A stretch of 64,000 nt of DNA from Udeniomyces pyricola (GCA_039545295.1 BCIK01000010.1:186001-250000); one strand, 5' to 3'. Positions 13,191 through 24,322 are shown, counted from the first letter of the stretch. Notes: generated by a model from the letters alone, not told the origin. A program made the numbers and translations.

Positions 13191-15682
13191 ATGCTCTTTC
13201 GTCGGACCCCACGCGAACCCACGACCCGCACGCTCGAGTGTCACTTTTGCCTGACTCCCCATTCTCGACCCTTTCACTCGGTCCCGCCCCGGCCAGCACT
13301 GGTCTCTTCCTCTTCTTCTTCTCCTGCTGCTGCTGCTTCTTCTTCTTCTTCCTCATCAGCAGCTACTTCGCCCGTCAAACCCGGCTTCACTTGGCTCTGC
13401 CCTACCTGCTCCAGTTGGAATGGATGGGATCAACACGGCCACACCCTCAGCGACCATCCGGCGATGCATGATCCCACGCTCAACGAGGCGTCCTTGGCCA
13501 AAAGAGGTGACGATTTACTCTCGGCTACTAATTCATCCGACCGTTTCGTCTTGTCCAATCTTCACTGACACGCTTTCACTCTTGCTTTCTCTTGTTATTC
13601 TTCACGTATGTTATATATATATATATATATATCACTGACCCATCCATTTTTCATGACGCTTCATCAATTTCTCATGCTATCATCACCACCATCAAACCCC
13701 CCCCCCCCACCCCGCCCCAAAGCGACCTGTCCAGCGTCCACCCTCCCCACGACAACCCCAACCATCTCCCCTTTTTGCTCCTCTTGCTCCACCAACCACA
13801 CTCTCCACCTCAACCTCCTAGCCAACTATCTGCCGTCTCCCAACTCGCCTACGTACGCCACGCTTCTCGCCAACCTACCGGCGTACAAACTCTCACTCGA
13901 CCAACGTTACCCACTCGTCTGCGACCGATGCCAGAGCGTGGTCGAAGAGTTGATCCGAAAAGGCGATTATAGGGCCAAGACGGCGGCGTTGAATGGTTTT
14001 TTAAAACGGAGTTCCTTCGTCCACAAACAAGACGAAGAGGAAGAAGAGCAACGCAGATTAGGTGGTGACAAAGACGCCAGTCAATCCGCACATGGTCGAC
14101 GAGAGCATTCAGACAAGACATCCTCAAGACGACGACTATTATTCTTGCACGTCTTGTGGCAGGCTAAACGAGTGTGCTGGCTGTTGTCTTGTCTCTCCAT
14201 GTTCCATCTTCTAATCCAATGTACGTCGTCTCTCCTTTTCTTTGCGAGACAATCTCCCCTTTGTTGTTCTTTCTTCCTCGCTTCTTCTTCCGTTCTCACC
14301 TTATCCTCTTACTTTCTTCTCGTTTCTTGTCTTTGCACCCTCCTCCAACAGCCATCTACCACACCAATCCCCCTGCAACCCTCCCCTTCTTCACCAACTT
14401 TCCATCCTACACCTTGATCTTCACAACGCTGACATCTCCCCTCTGGCTCTTTTGGGACCCTCGTTGGTCCGCCTCGGATATCTCTTCCTCTTCGACGCCC
14501 TCCTTTAACTCACGAACGCGTCAACGGTGGATCCTCAATATGATTCTGCTCTACCCGCCTAGGATCCTCACATCATTTATCGTGGATCTCGTCAGACAAG
14601 GATGGATCTCCATCGCGGCGTCACCTCGGCCTCCCCTCTTTCATTCGATCGACGCGTCCAGTGAAGATTGGGAGTCGTCGGAAACGCTGGCGACATTCGT
14701 CAGGTCAAAGATGGGAATGTGGTTGGTCGCCCATCTGGCGTTAGAATCGATTGTGCGTGGATTATGGGTTTATCTTCTCTTCCTTTTCATGGTTTCTTTT
14801 CTTTTCTTTTTCTTTTTTCTTCTTCTTCTGCTCCTTCTTGGCAACTCGTCCATGTTTGACAACGAAGCGAAGCCAATACCGCGAGACATTACCTTTTACT
14901 TCATCTCTTTTTCTCTTTACCTTACCTCTTTCTCTCTGCTGATTTTTCTGATTCCCCTTTTCCTCCCTTCTTCTTCTCTACTCGTAACCCTTCACACCTC
15001 CTCTTCCCCCCTCCCCCCCTCACTAAATCAGATCCACCTTCATCTTCTCTACCTCTACTTCCTTCCAACTCGTCCACCTCTCCGCCCTATCCGACTCACA
15101 TCCATCTCAACATCTCCCACTAACCCTTCCAACCAACCATCCATTCACTTCCTCTCCCCTTCCTGTTTCTCCTCCTCCTCCCCTTTTGGCACCTCAACCT
15201 CTTACCCAACCCAAAGCCCATTCCCAGTCCCTTCCCATCTCCAACCCCAACCTCATAACACTCTTCAATTCGGAGACCCTTCCTTCCCTTCTCACATCCC
15301 TATCCCACCTCCTTCCTACGCCATGGATATCGATCCTCCTCCCCACACCACCACCACCGCCACCATCACCTCCTCTTCTTCTTCTTATTCTGGACCGACG
15401 ATCGGAGAAGAGACATGGCAGTTATTTCATCGACCGACCGAGGCGGTTTGGGCAGAGACCAAGAGGCGGGAAGAGGAAACGGCCGGGTTGGAGAGGTTAG
15501 TGAGGGGTTGGGATTTGAAGGATGATGATACGCTGGAGGAAGAAGGCGAAAGGGAGGAAGGGTATGGAATGGGAAGAGGGGATGGTATGACTCATGGGTC
15601 GGGTTGGTTCGAGGGGTGGTTTGGAAGAAGAGATCGAAGTGGAAAAAGTGGAGACGTGGGAGTCGAAGAGGAGGATGAATGA
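13191..15682 (+). CDS. IMA1: Ima1 N-terminal domain protein (inner nuclear membrane, TMEM201/Samp1 relative)
   Basis: Ima1/Samp1 proteins sit in the inner nuclear membrane and link chromatin or the LINC complex to the envelope. Four exons fit. Exon 1 starts at ATG 13191 and has CHFC and, later, WLCPTCSSWNGWD. After an intron to about 13721, exon 2 carries FCSSC, LLANYLPSPNSPTYATLLAN, LPAYKLSLDQRYPLVCDRC and VEELIRKGDYRAKTAAL, the full Ima1_N signature. The four CxxC pairs probably bind zinc. A hydrophobic stretch (VCWLLSCLSMFHLLIQ) runs into exon 3 (about 14352-14748, SIYHTNPPATLPFF...YTLIF), with further membrane segments. The last intron is a multiple of three long and rejoins at IHLHLLYLYF. 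The C-terminal exon is Ser/Pro-rich and ends with an acidic segment; stop at 15680-15682. Total is about 600 residues. Intron 1 has a (TA)n run and a poly-C run. Identity is firm. Confidence 0.87.
13612..13632. repeat. (TA)n microsatellite in IMA1 intron 1
   Basis: About ten TA units lie inside the first IMA1 intron. A C-rich run follows at about 13700-13712, just before the acceptor. Confidence 0.9.
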
Positions 15683-15854
15683 ATGAGGAGTTTTAAAGCA
15701 ACTCGGATTTTTATATATATATACTTTCCCCTCCTTCCTCCCCTCTTTCAGCTTTTTACTCTTCGGTATTGGATGGGTAGAAGTACCCATCACTCTCATG
15801 CAGCTGCGTGCAAAACGTAACGTACGACCCCGACCGGCCGGGACTCATATCGCA

Positions 15855-15880
15855 TATATATATATATATATATATATATG
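15855..15880. repeat. (AT)n microsatellite
   Basis: A perfect alternating AT run downstream of IMA1. It is palindromic and could extrude as a hairpin. Confidence 0.9.
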
Positions 15881-16110
15881 AGCGAGTCATATCGTATGAC
15901 TCACTAGTTGGCAATTTATGTACATAAACAAGCAAACCCACCAGCTTATTTATCATGGAATCGTTAACGCTACGTGATACGTAGTCACAGCTAACCCCAA
16001 TATGCATATATTATCACTTGTCCTTTTTTTCGCCTTCTTTTTTTTCGTTCGCATGTCATTTCACTTCTCGTCGGTGATACGATTTCATCAACTTGATCGG
16101 CTCGTCACAC

Positions 16111-16134
16111 GTCCGTCCGTCCGTCCGTCCGTCC
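16111..16134. repeat. (GTCC)n tetranucleotide repeat
   Basis: Six perfect units in the convergent intergenic region. Confidence 0.9.
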
Positions 16135-16428
16135 ACCTCGTGTCCTACGTACGGAGATATAACCCAGATCAACCAGAGGCCGCGAAATTTCCCGGCCTGC
16201 CTCTGATCACCCGCCCGTCATATCCGCAGACAGGTACGCACGCACGCCCGTCTATCAATCTATCTGTCAGAGTTTGATGGATTACTCGTAGTGGATTCGG
16301 TTGATGAGTGTACCTGATCGACCAAAAAAAAAAAAAAAAACCCAACCGGACAATGATGAAGGGAACATGATCAAAATAAATAAATAAATGATGATCATTT
16401 TTTTATTTATTTTTTTGAGTCAGCAACA

Positions 16429-16523
16429 CTATACTCCTACCGCAACGACGAGTGGGCTAAGAGACACATCTGAACCAAAAGCTCGATTTCAAGTCTCAAT
16501 ACCCAAAGACAGTCTCTCTTTCC

Positions 16524-16554
<31 letters not shown>

Positions 16555-16559
16555 AAAAA

Positions 16560-16655
<96 letters not shown>

Positions 16656-18149
16656 AAAGAAAAAAAAACCCTGTCCATGCCGCGCGTCGATTCCTTCCAA
16701 CCACTCGACACCCGTCATCCACACTGTATCGACTCCCAACATCCACCCATGACATCTCCACGAAAAACGATGGACATCTAAAGAAGTGACGTTCAACAAA
16801 CTGACCTAGGCCATGCGATCCAGATACAGCAATATCGTCGCCGTGCTTGAGGTGCTCCGGAGGCGTTCGGGACATACCTACGCCCGGTGGGGTACCTTTT
16901 CAAAAAGAAAAAAAAGGAGAACGAAAAAGAAAAGAAAAAGAAGAGGATCGGAAAGTTTGGGGGGGGGGGAGGAGGGGGAGTGTTTGTATTAGATCGGGTT
17001 CGTGATGTGATATATAGGATAAATTGAGGAGGAGAACGAGAGGGGGGGGGGGGAGAATTCAAAAGGGGGAAGGGGGGAGAGGGGAGACGAACCGGTGATG
17101 ATAATGGTACCAGGCGGGAGAGTCGTTCCTTGAGAAACGTAAGCGATGATCCTAAGTGAACGCACACACAAGGAAAAGAAAAGGTAAGACCCGATTCAAG
17201 AGTCCATGTCAAAAGAGAACAAAGAAAGAAAAGGAAAGAGAGGAGGAGACAGCGAAAAAAAAAGGAAAACGTCTTGGATCAACGATCAAGTACTCCTCTG
17301 ATTTTGATAACAGATCATAAGGGTCCCTCTCTTTCTTTTGTCCTATGTTTCAACTTAATCCGGCTTTTGTTGTTGTTGTAGTTTTTTTGTGCCTTGGTCA
17401 GGAAAAAAAAAGGACACTCACTTCTTGATATCGAAAATCATTAGATCCGTCCTTCCCGTTTGCTTTTCGACTCCGTTGACGGTCGTCTTGAGCGTGACGA
17501 CGGTCTCTCTGGGGTCCTTCAAGCCGGACCGAGGCGAGACGAGCGTCGGGCCGAAAGGACAGAAGCCATCAAAGGATTTGCCAAAGCACCATTGGGAGGA
17601 AGTGAATTGGTTCGATCGGGCTGACAACTGGTGAGTGTGGTTTTGAGTTTTTTTTTGAAAAAAAAAAACAGAAGAAGAAAGATAACAAGGTAAAACCATA
17701 GAGTGAAAGGGGTTGAAAGAAGGGAATACGATAGGAGATAAGGGTCAGAAAAGAAGGAGAACCGAAAGAAAAAAAAACAACGCAAGAAAGAGAAGAAGGA
17801 TTCAAAAGAAACACAAATGGACTGACATCGTTCGACATAGCATACCCCAAAACCCAATCCAACGCGTCCTTCTCTTCCACATCCTTGCATTCTCTCCCTT
17901 CCTCTACGCCTTGCGGTCCGTGACCTATGACGACGGCCAGCTCAACTTCCCAGTCCATCGTGCTGTCCTGAGCGATCTTGGGGATCGTGACATCGGCGCC
18001 GGGATGAGCGAGAGTGTGGGGAGGTTTGAGGAAGAGGACGGGACAAGGTGGATGGGGGAGGTTACATTCGGCGGCATGATCGGCGTAGTTGAGACCTATG
18101 CTACGGATCGTCGATGTTTGAGAGATTGGGATTGGGGTAAAGAGCTGAG

Positions 18150-18201
<52 letters not shown>

Positions 18202-19175
18202 NNNNNNNNNNNNNNNNNNNNNNNNNNNNNNNNNNNNNNNNNNNNNNNNNNNNNNNNNNNNNNNNNNNNNNNNNNNNNNNNNNNNNNNNNNNNNNNNNNN
18301 NNNNNNNNNNNNNNNNNNNNNNNNNNAAAAAAAAAAAAAAAACGCGAAAAGTATAGAGGTAAGGGAAAGCATTAAGGGTCAGCTCAGAGCCTTGAGTCGA
18401 GACGATCAAATGTCAAACCTATTCCCTTCTCCCCTATGAATTGCATTCTTCGAGGAGGCACCTATACAGATATGACTGAACAATCTCTTCTAAGAGGAAC
18501 AAATAGGGCAAAATCGCTTACTTTGTCAACGACGAGTCGCTCAGACAAATCGACTTTTGCCTTGGGATCCCAAGGAAGCGACGCATGGATCTTGTATGCT
18601 TCCACACGTTGGTTCTTCGATACGGCCAGACCGACTGATAACATTCAGACAAGTTCAAGTACCAAGGTGGACATATAAGTACGCAAAGAAGAACGGTCAG
18701 CAAGCTGATGGAAAAGCTGAAGTCCAACTAGCCGAAGAGAAAAGGATCGGAATTTCATATATGAATAGCCATGTACCATCTTGATCGTCTTGCACGGGCT
18801 GTCCGAGATGTTCTTTGCCATCAGGGGAAACGAACCGGATGAGGCGTGTCCAGTTCTATCAGGAGGGGTAGGACCGAGATGAAAAGAGAGGTCAAGCGAA
18901 GGATGGTCAGAACAAGATGAAATGATCGGAGCCTTGGCCGGTGAGGGTTGTCAATCTCAGACCAGCTGATCGTATGCAGGCCGGTACTCGAGAAGGAAGA
19001 AAAAAAAAAAGAACAAGCATGCGGCCAGCTGATGCACCCCCTGGTTGTGACGGGGAGTTAGTTGGCTTTAGCCTAAGCTGTATGCCATGGCACGTGCACA
19101 TAGGTTTTAAGAGACACGTACGGCGGTACAAGTGTCGAGATTAGCCACGGAGGTTGAAGCTGCTGATGAAGACAT
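16429..19175 (-). CDS. fumarylacetoacetate hydrolase-family protein (FAHD1-like acylpyruvase / oxaloacetate decarboxylase)
   Basis: FAHD1-type enzymes cleave acylpyruvates or decarboxylate oxaloacetate, usually in mitochondria. The first ATG in frame is at 19175 (MSSSAASTS). Exon 1 splices to NWTRLIRFVSPDGKEHLGQP. Conserved parts follow: SIGLNYADHAAECNLPHPP (His and Glu of the active site), MDWEVELAVVIG (two metal-ligand Glu), GYAMSND-LSAR (metal-ligand Asp; joined across an intron with donor GTCAGT), QWCFGKSFDGFCPFGP (Lys) and TPPGVGMSRTPPEHLKHGD near the end. The usual ARD triplet reads ARS. The C-terminus is uncertain: after SGSHGL the reading crosses the long C/A tract at 16525-16670, and plausible stops lie at 16429 or 16437. 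Another intron holds a poly-A run with a 125-base gap. A frame upstream of the ATG looks like a presequence. Family is certain; both ends are provisional. Confidence 0.82.
16525..16653. repeat. compound poly-C / poly-A tract
   Basis: About 20 C, then about 18 A, then more than 90 uninterrupted C, followed by an A-rich run to about 16668. It lies at or within the 3' end of the FAHD gene, where the sense strand is G-rich, unlike most C runs in this window. The length is probably unreliable. Confidence 0.9.
18202..18326. other. assembly gap inside a poly-A run
   Basis: 125 undetermined bases are flanked by about 48 A on the left and 16 A on the right. It falls within an intron of the FAHD gene (poly-T on the sense strand), so no coding sequence need be missing. 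Confidence 0.95.
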
Positions 19176-19823
19176 GGGTCGCGGCGACAAAGGTAGCTGT
19201 TTGTAAGTGGGAGAGATGGAGTTGGGTCGGAAGGATGACCTGTAGGCGTTGGTTGAAAGAGTTCGGGCAGTCGTTCTGATGGTGGGGAGTCGACTACTGT
19301 TGATAGCCGAGGAGAAGGTGGACAAGGAGAACAGGTTGGGTGGAGGTGTGATGGGGTTGATTCAGACGAGGGTTGTGGTCGGGATCAAGTATACTATGTA
19401 ATACTGAGATGATGAGTTTAGATGAGTCTTGAAATTGCCGTGGGCGATGATGGATGAAGGGGATGAATGACGTGACTGATTTGGATGTGGGAAGCAGTTG
19501 CAAAGGAACACGATGAAAAAACATCATTTAGGGCGGCGGCGATATCCGAGATCCGAGGCGAGAGGCAAATTTAGGAAGGTTACCGAAAAGCGCTCGAAAA
19601 TGAAATCGGATTCGCGTCCAACTTTTTCCACCAACACGCCTCGCCAGCACACGAACACCCATACGCTCACGCTCACGCCCACACACACATACACATCCAT
19701 CCTCATCCGCACATTCATCTCATCCACACACGCACATCTCATATCCCATTCCCACTTGAACAAACTCTCACACATACATACACCTGTCCAGACCATCCAC
19801 TTGCCCTCCCTCCCCCTTCGACT
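19176..19823. promoter_or_regulatory. divergent promoter region, FAHD / EMG1
   Basis: About 650 bases separate the two ATGs. The half next to EMG1 (about 19640-19800) is C/A-rich with CACACA and CTCACGCTCACG runs, typical of a fungal 5' leader. The half next to FAHD holds an open, in-frame, Arg/Ser/Thr-rich extension up to a stop near 19360. Confidence 0.5.
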
Positions 19824-21509
19824 ATGTCTGCTCAACCCCCCGTCAAGTCTCGCCTGACCGCTTCCGCCGCGCCTTTCGTCCCCGCCTCTCGCTCCGTCTC
19901 GTCGACCCTCAAGAAAGAGGACCAAGACACCTCGATGAACCAAGACGACACCACCCCTACTGCCTCATCTTCTACCGCCTCGGACCGACCGACGAAGCCG
20001 CTTCCTCTTCCGCGTCAAAACCCGACGCTCATCCCGACGCCCGCGAGCGTCCCCAAGACACCCCTCCAAAAGGAAAACACTCGACGCCTCATCGTCGTCC
20101 TCGAATCCGCTTGCCTCGAAGTCTACCGAATCAGCGCCGGAAGTGGTGGTCGGGATGGCAAGGGTGGAAAGGACGCAAAGTACGCCCTGCTCAACTGCGA
20201 TGATCATCAGGGTATCTTGGCCAAGACGGGGAGGGATATCGCCGACGCGAGGCCCGATATCACCCATCAGGTTAGTGCTCGTCTTGCATTGTATATCTTC
20301 AACACCAGGAATCTTTTGATGTTCTTGTTGTTGCCGTTGTCGTTGCCGTCGTCATTGATCCTAGCACTTCATAACGTACCCGCTTCCATGGGACCGTTTC
20401 TAGCGACCACACAGACTGACTTTGGCTCTGTGTCGCCCTTCTTTCCTTTCGCTTCTTCCTCCTCGCCATTCATCCTTATAACCCAACTAGTGCCTTCTCA
20501 CCCTTCTCGACTCGCCCCTCAACAAAGCTGGCCGTCTTCAAGTCTACATCCACACCGCCAAGGGCGTCCTCATCGAAGTCAACCCGCATGTCCGAATCCC
20601 GCGAACTTTCAAGCGATTCTCGGGGCTTATGGGTGAGTCGTCGTTTTGATGAATGCAGGGAGCTAGGGGTCGTTGACTCTCACAATCATATTGGTTCAAG
20701 GAGAGGAACTCAACCATCAACCTGACACGCTCAATTTTTTACGGACTCGGCATAGTTCAACTCCTGCACCGATTGTCGATTCGAGGCATGAACGGTTCCG
20801 AAAAGCTCCTCAAAGTCATCAAGGTTTGTCTTGCTAGTTTGATTCCTCTTACTTGTCTTGTGGATCTTCTGCTCTTCAGATCCTAACATCTCCATTTTGA
20901 TCTCCTGATCTCCTCCCTTCCTTCTCGCTTCTCTCTTATTGATTTGATCAAACTATCTAGAACCCAGTCACGGATCATTTCCCCACCAACACCATCAAGC
21001 TCACCCTCTCGGGTGACGTCCCAACGGTTCGCCTCTCCAAGTTCCTGCCGACCTTGCCCGAGACGCACAGCATAGCAGTCTTTGTCGGGGCCATGGCCCG
21101 AGGGTACGTCGTTTTCCTTCTTCACTGCTTCTCTTCCAAAACATTGAGTACATGCACACGGACGGTTGCGAAAGACGCATGTCTTCACGAGACGAGAAGT
21201 TGAATCCCCCCCCCCCCAAAAAAAAAAAACCTTGCTTTCCTTTTGTTGAACGTGCCCTCTCAAATTATTTCCTTTCTCTTTGCAGCGAGGACAACTTCGC
21301 CGACGGTATCATCGACCAGAAAGTGTCGATTTCCGAGTACTCCCTCAGTGCGAGTGTCGCCTGTGGCAAGTTCTGCTGTGCAATGGTGCGCACCCCTAAC
21401 ACCTTATTTCCTTTCGTATCCTTTGCGTTCTTAAAATTGATGCTGACCCCACCATGACGTTTCATTCACCCGCTGCTTCCTATAGGAGGAGATCTGGGAC
21501 ATTATTTAG
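19824..21509 (+). CDS. EMG1: 18S rRNA pseudouridine N1-methyltransferase Emg1/Nep1
   Basis: Emg1 methylates the hypermodified pseudouridine in the small-subunit rRNA and is needed for 40S assembly in the nucleolus. Six exons fit. Exon 1 (ATG 19824) has a Ser/Thr/Pro-rich N-terminal tail of about 85 residues, then [17 protein letters not shown] and [20 protein letters not shown] followed by [11 protein letters not shown], the family signature. Exon 2 gives [40 protein letters not shown] and KRFSGLM. Then come [60 protein letters not shown] (SAM-pocket Gly-rich loop), [17 protein letters not shown] and a last exon EEIWDII ending in TAG at 21507-21509. Length is about 300 residues; the N-terminal tail is longer than in yeast. 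Introns contain poly-C/poly-A near 21210-21230. All core motifs are present, so it should be active. Confidence 0.93.
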
Positions 21510-22313
21510 ATGAAAGAACATTTCCTTCGTTCTCTGGATTGATGTTCAATTGTCAAGTTGAAACGTTTGTTCGAGTCCTCGCGGTTTCCTGTGTCTCTCC
21601 TTCTTTACCTTCTCTCTTTTCGTGTTTTCCCGTTTCGGCTCGCGATTTTCTTCAACCGAGAAGCAAACTCATCCCTACACTCCTAAATCTCTCCCCCTGT
21701 TTGCATTCTTACATATCCCGTCCATCCACGCACTTACGTCTGCGTCCGACCTATCATCCTTTCCGAAACCCCATCCATGCACATATGTCATCTTTTCAAG
21801 AGAGGATGGATGAAATCCTACGAGCAGCCTCGTCTATTCATCCATCTCAAGCCTCTCGCGCTTTCATCTTATTCCCCCCCCCTCCCTTCCCTCTCACATC
21901 AACTCCTCCTCCCTTCTCCTTTTCCTTCTTTCCTTTCTTTCCCTTCTTCTCTCTTTTTCCCTTCCTCACCCTCTCAAAAAAAAAAAAAAGATGAAGATGA
22001 CAACAATCTGCGGTTCAACCCGAAATCATTCCTCTAAGAGAAGAGCCGATTTCGCTTCAACAGCCATTGGAGCCCGCTCCCACACCGAGAGGGAACGGGG
22101 AGAAAAGTTTTCTTCTCCTTCTTCTTCTTTTTGTGAATCATCCATTCCGTCTGATGAACGGATCATCGATCTCGGTTAGGAACTGACCCGATTTGTGGAT
22201 CGCGACTTACTACGGTATACTAACTCATCAGTCTCATCCTGTGAGGGTGGATGTACGCGTACAGTATCTTCTTCTTCTTCTTTCTCTTTTTTTCCTTCTT
22301 TTTGGTCTTTCTT

Positions 22314-22345
<32 letters not shown>

Positions 22346-23084
22346 CCCCTTCCTGACCTCCTTGTCTTTTTTCCTTTCCTTCTTCTTTTCCTTCTCCCTC
22401 GTTTCTCGTTCGTCTTCTTCTTTCTCTTCTTTTTTTTCCTTTGCTCTTTCATCTGGAGATGGAAAAATAGAGAAACAGAAAAAGAGTCTCTCTCACCCGT
22501 TAGTTTCTTTTTCTTTTTTTCCTCTCCTCCTCCCCCCCCCCCTGTTATTCTTTTTGTTCCCTCTCTCTTCTGTTTTGTTTTTCTTCTTCTTTGGGATACG
22601 CTTCGGATCAAATGACTTGGAAGTGTAGCGATGGGATACGTGACATGTGTTATAAAGAAGAAGAAAAAAAGAACAGCTAGAAGAAAACAAAAAGAAAGAA
22701 AAGAAAAGACGCCAAATGGTATTTGTTATAAGGGAAGAAAGAATGTAATCACCTAGACTGGAAAACCTATACACTAAGAAGAAAAAAGAAAAAGCGGAGA
22801 GAGAATAGGAAGGTAAAAAGATCGGAGGCCGGGGTACTAGGTATGAACTATATATATATATATGACTAGCGAAGGAAGATGACGAGCCGAGAGCGTAAGG
22901 AGACAGTAAACAGCAGATGACAACAACAACAACAAGGATAGAAACCAACTATTGAAACTAGGATTTTAAAAAATAAATAAATAAATAAACGAGGAAACAA
23001 GGAGAGCCATGAACCGAAAGGAAGAAATTTCAACAGAGAACGAAAAGGGACCAAGCAGCTAGCGTCATCATCATCATCATCCAA
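21510..23084. other. convergent intergenic region, T/C-rich
   Basis: This 1.6 kb lies between EMG1 and the orphan gene to its right. The EMG1 side is strongly T/C-rich, with a T run at about 22317-22345 and a C run near 22540. The far side is A/G-rich, with TA and AAAT runs at 22850-22862 and 22975-22990. Open frames translate to poly-Phe/Ser or poly-Lys/Arg only. I see no gene. Confidence 0.55.
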
Positions 23085-24239
23085 CTAAGCACTGGTTTGC
23101 TTCTTCTTCTTGTTCTTCTTCTCTCCAACCGCCACTTTGCGTTCCATCTCGTCAAAGAACGCCATCCCGGGCGCTCCCCGGGCCGCCGCCGCCGCCTTGG
23201 TCTGGTTCCACTTCCTCCAAGTCCAAGAAGCGGTCGTGTCCAAGGCCGCGGTGGGATCAACGACGACGACGTCGAGCTTAGGCGTGAACGTAGGGTTGTC
23301 CCAAACCCAAGGGCGATAGGTCGGGTCATGAAGGGGAGAACTAGAGGACGAAGAGGTAGAAGGGGGAGTGGAACGAGAGTGGGATTGGGTAGACGACGAA
23401 GAGGATGAAACACGTGCCGTCGGTGGTGATGGAGGTGGCCGAGTAAGCAGGGCGGTATCGGGAAGGGTAATGATGGCATGACGGATGCCGGCGGTGGGTA
23501 AAGGTTGTTCCGAGCTGGCAGTTGAGCTGGAGTCCACTGTCCTAACTGACGAGGAAAGCGAGGGAACTGAGGAGAGGCAGGGGATTAAGGGGATTGAGGG
23601 GGGCAAGGGGAGACAGGTCGTTGTCGTGTTCGTGGTCGTCGACGGTGGGGGTGCGGGTGAGGGTGACGGGGACTCGAAGTCCGGCTCCAAGCCAGACGAG
23701 GGGGTATCATCCGTGATGTTCGGCTTCTTCATGGCCTTCTTGGCCTCTTGAGCGGCCCAGTAAGAAGATGGTTCCCATGTCGTAGGGGAAGAGGAGGAGG
23801 AAGGAGGGCTCGAGCGACCCCAACCGGCCCGGAAAAAGACTCGCCTCGAGGCCATAGCCTCATCTGCGACAACGACTGGCGTCGTCGCCTTCGGAACAGG
23901 AGAAGAGGAGGAAGCCGTCGAAAGGGACGTCTTGGGAAGAGCCGCCTGACCTCGAAGAAGGAGCGTCTTAAATTTACTAGTAGGTTTCTTGGCTGGTTGC
24001 TGCCGCTGGTTGACGAGCTCGAACGCCGCATAGGACGCAAAGTCCTCGTCAGCGGGATCGATCTTGGGTCCGAGGCGAAGGAGATCGGCGACCTTGGAAA
24101 CCGCCTTTGTCATTGCGTTGATTCGTGGGACGACGATTCGCTCGATGGGCCGGTCGAACTCGTCCTGGTAGTAAGGGGCCTCCGCGGAAACGGTGGCATT
24201 GACAGCAGCTCGGTTGAGGTGAGTTGAGGTAAAGGACAT
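23085..24239 (-). CDS. uncharacterised 384-residue disordered protein
   Basis: A single uninterrupted frame starts at ATG 24239 (MSFTSTHLNRAAVNATVSAE) and ends in a stop at 23085. I do not recognise a family. Residues about 25-85 look ordered and conserved in style: EFDRPIERIVVPRINAMTK, then VADLLRLGPKIDPADEDFAS and a Lys-rich KFKTLLLRGQAALP. The middle is Ser/Thr/Pro-rich. The C-terminal 70 residues contain two Trp-rich pieces (YRPWVWDNPTFTPKLDVVVV and TASWTWRKWNQTKAAAAARG), then a FFDEMERKVA helix and a basic tail KKNKKKKQTSA that could serve as a nuclear signal. No signal peptide or membrane segment. It is one of the few apparently intronless genes here. A minisatellite sits immediately upstream of the ATG. 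Confidence 0.7.
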   Translation of the reverse strand: MSFTSTHLNRAAVNATVSAEAPYYQDEFDRPIERIVVPRINAMTKAVSKVADLLRLGPKIDPADEDFASYAAFELVNQRQQPAKKPTSKFKTLLLRGQAALPKTSLSTASSSSPVPKATTPVVVADEAMASRRVFFRAGWGRSSPPSSSSSPTTWEPSSYWAAQEAKKAMKKPNITDDTPSSGLEPDFESPSPSPAPPPSTTTNTTTTCLPLPPSIPLIPCLSSVPSLSSSVRTVDSSSTASSEQPLPTAGIRHAIITLPDTALLTRPPPSPPTARVSSSSSSTQSHSRSTPPSTSSSSSSPLHDPTYRPWVWDNPTFTPKLDVVVVDPTAALDTTASWTWRKWNQTKAAAAARGAPGMAFFDEMERKVAVGEKKNKKKKQTSA

Positions 24240-24322
24240 ATTGATGATGAGGTTGATTATGAGGTTGATGAGGTTGATTATGAGGTTGATGAGGTTGATG
24301 AGGTTTATTGTGAGGTTGATGT
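24240..24322. repeat. minisatellite of the GATGAGGTTGATTATGAGGTT type
   Basis: Roughly 20-base units built from GAGGTTGATGAGGTTGATTAT recur about four times with slight variation. The array begins directly next to the ATG of the 384-residue orphan, so it probably forms that gene's 5' leader or core promoter. Confidence 0.85.

Larger units (their letters stand above)
15683..16428. other. convergent intergenic region with three simple repeats
   Basis: This 3' flank lies between IMA1 and the FAHD gene. It contains an (AT)n run at 15855-15880, a (CCGT)n run at 16111-16134 and an 18-base A run near 16324. Open frames on both strands are short and show no conserved motif. Confidence 0.55.

Noticed and set aside
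16388..16875. Poly-Pro (+) and poly-Gly (-) frames
   Set aside because: Products of the long poly-C tract, without any conserved flanking motif.
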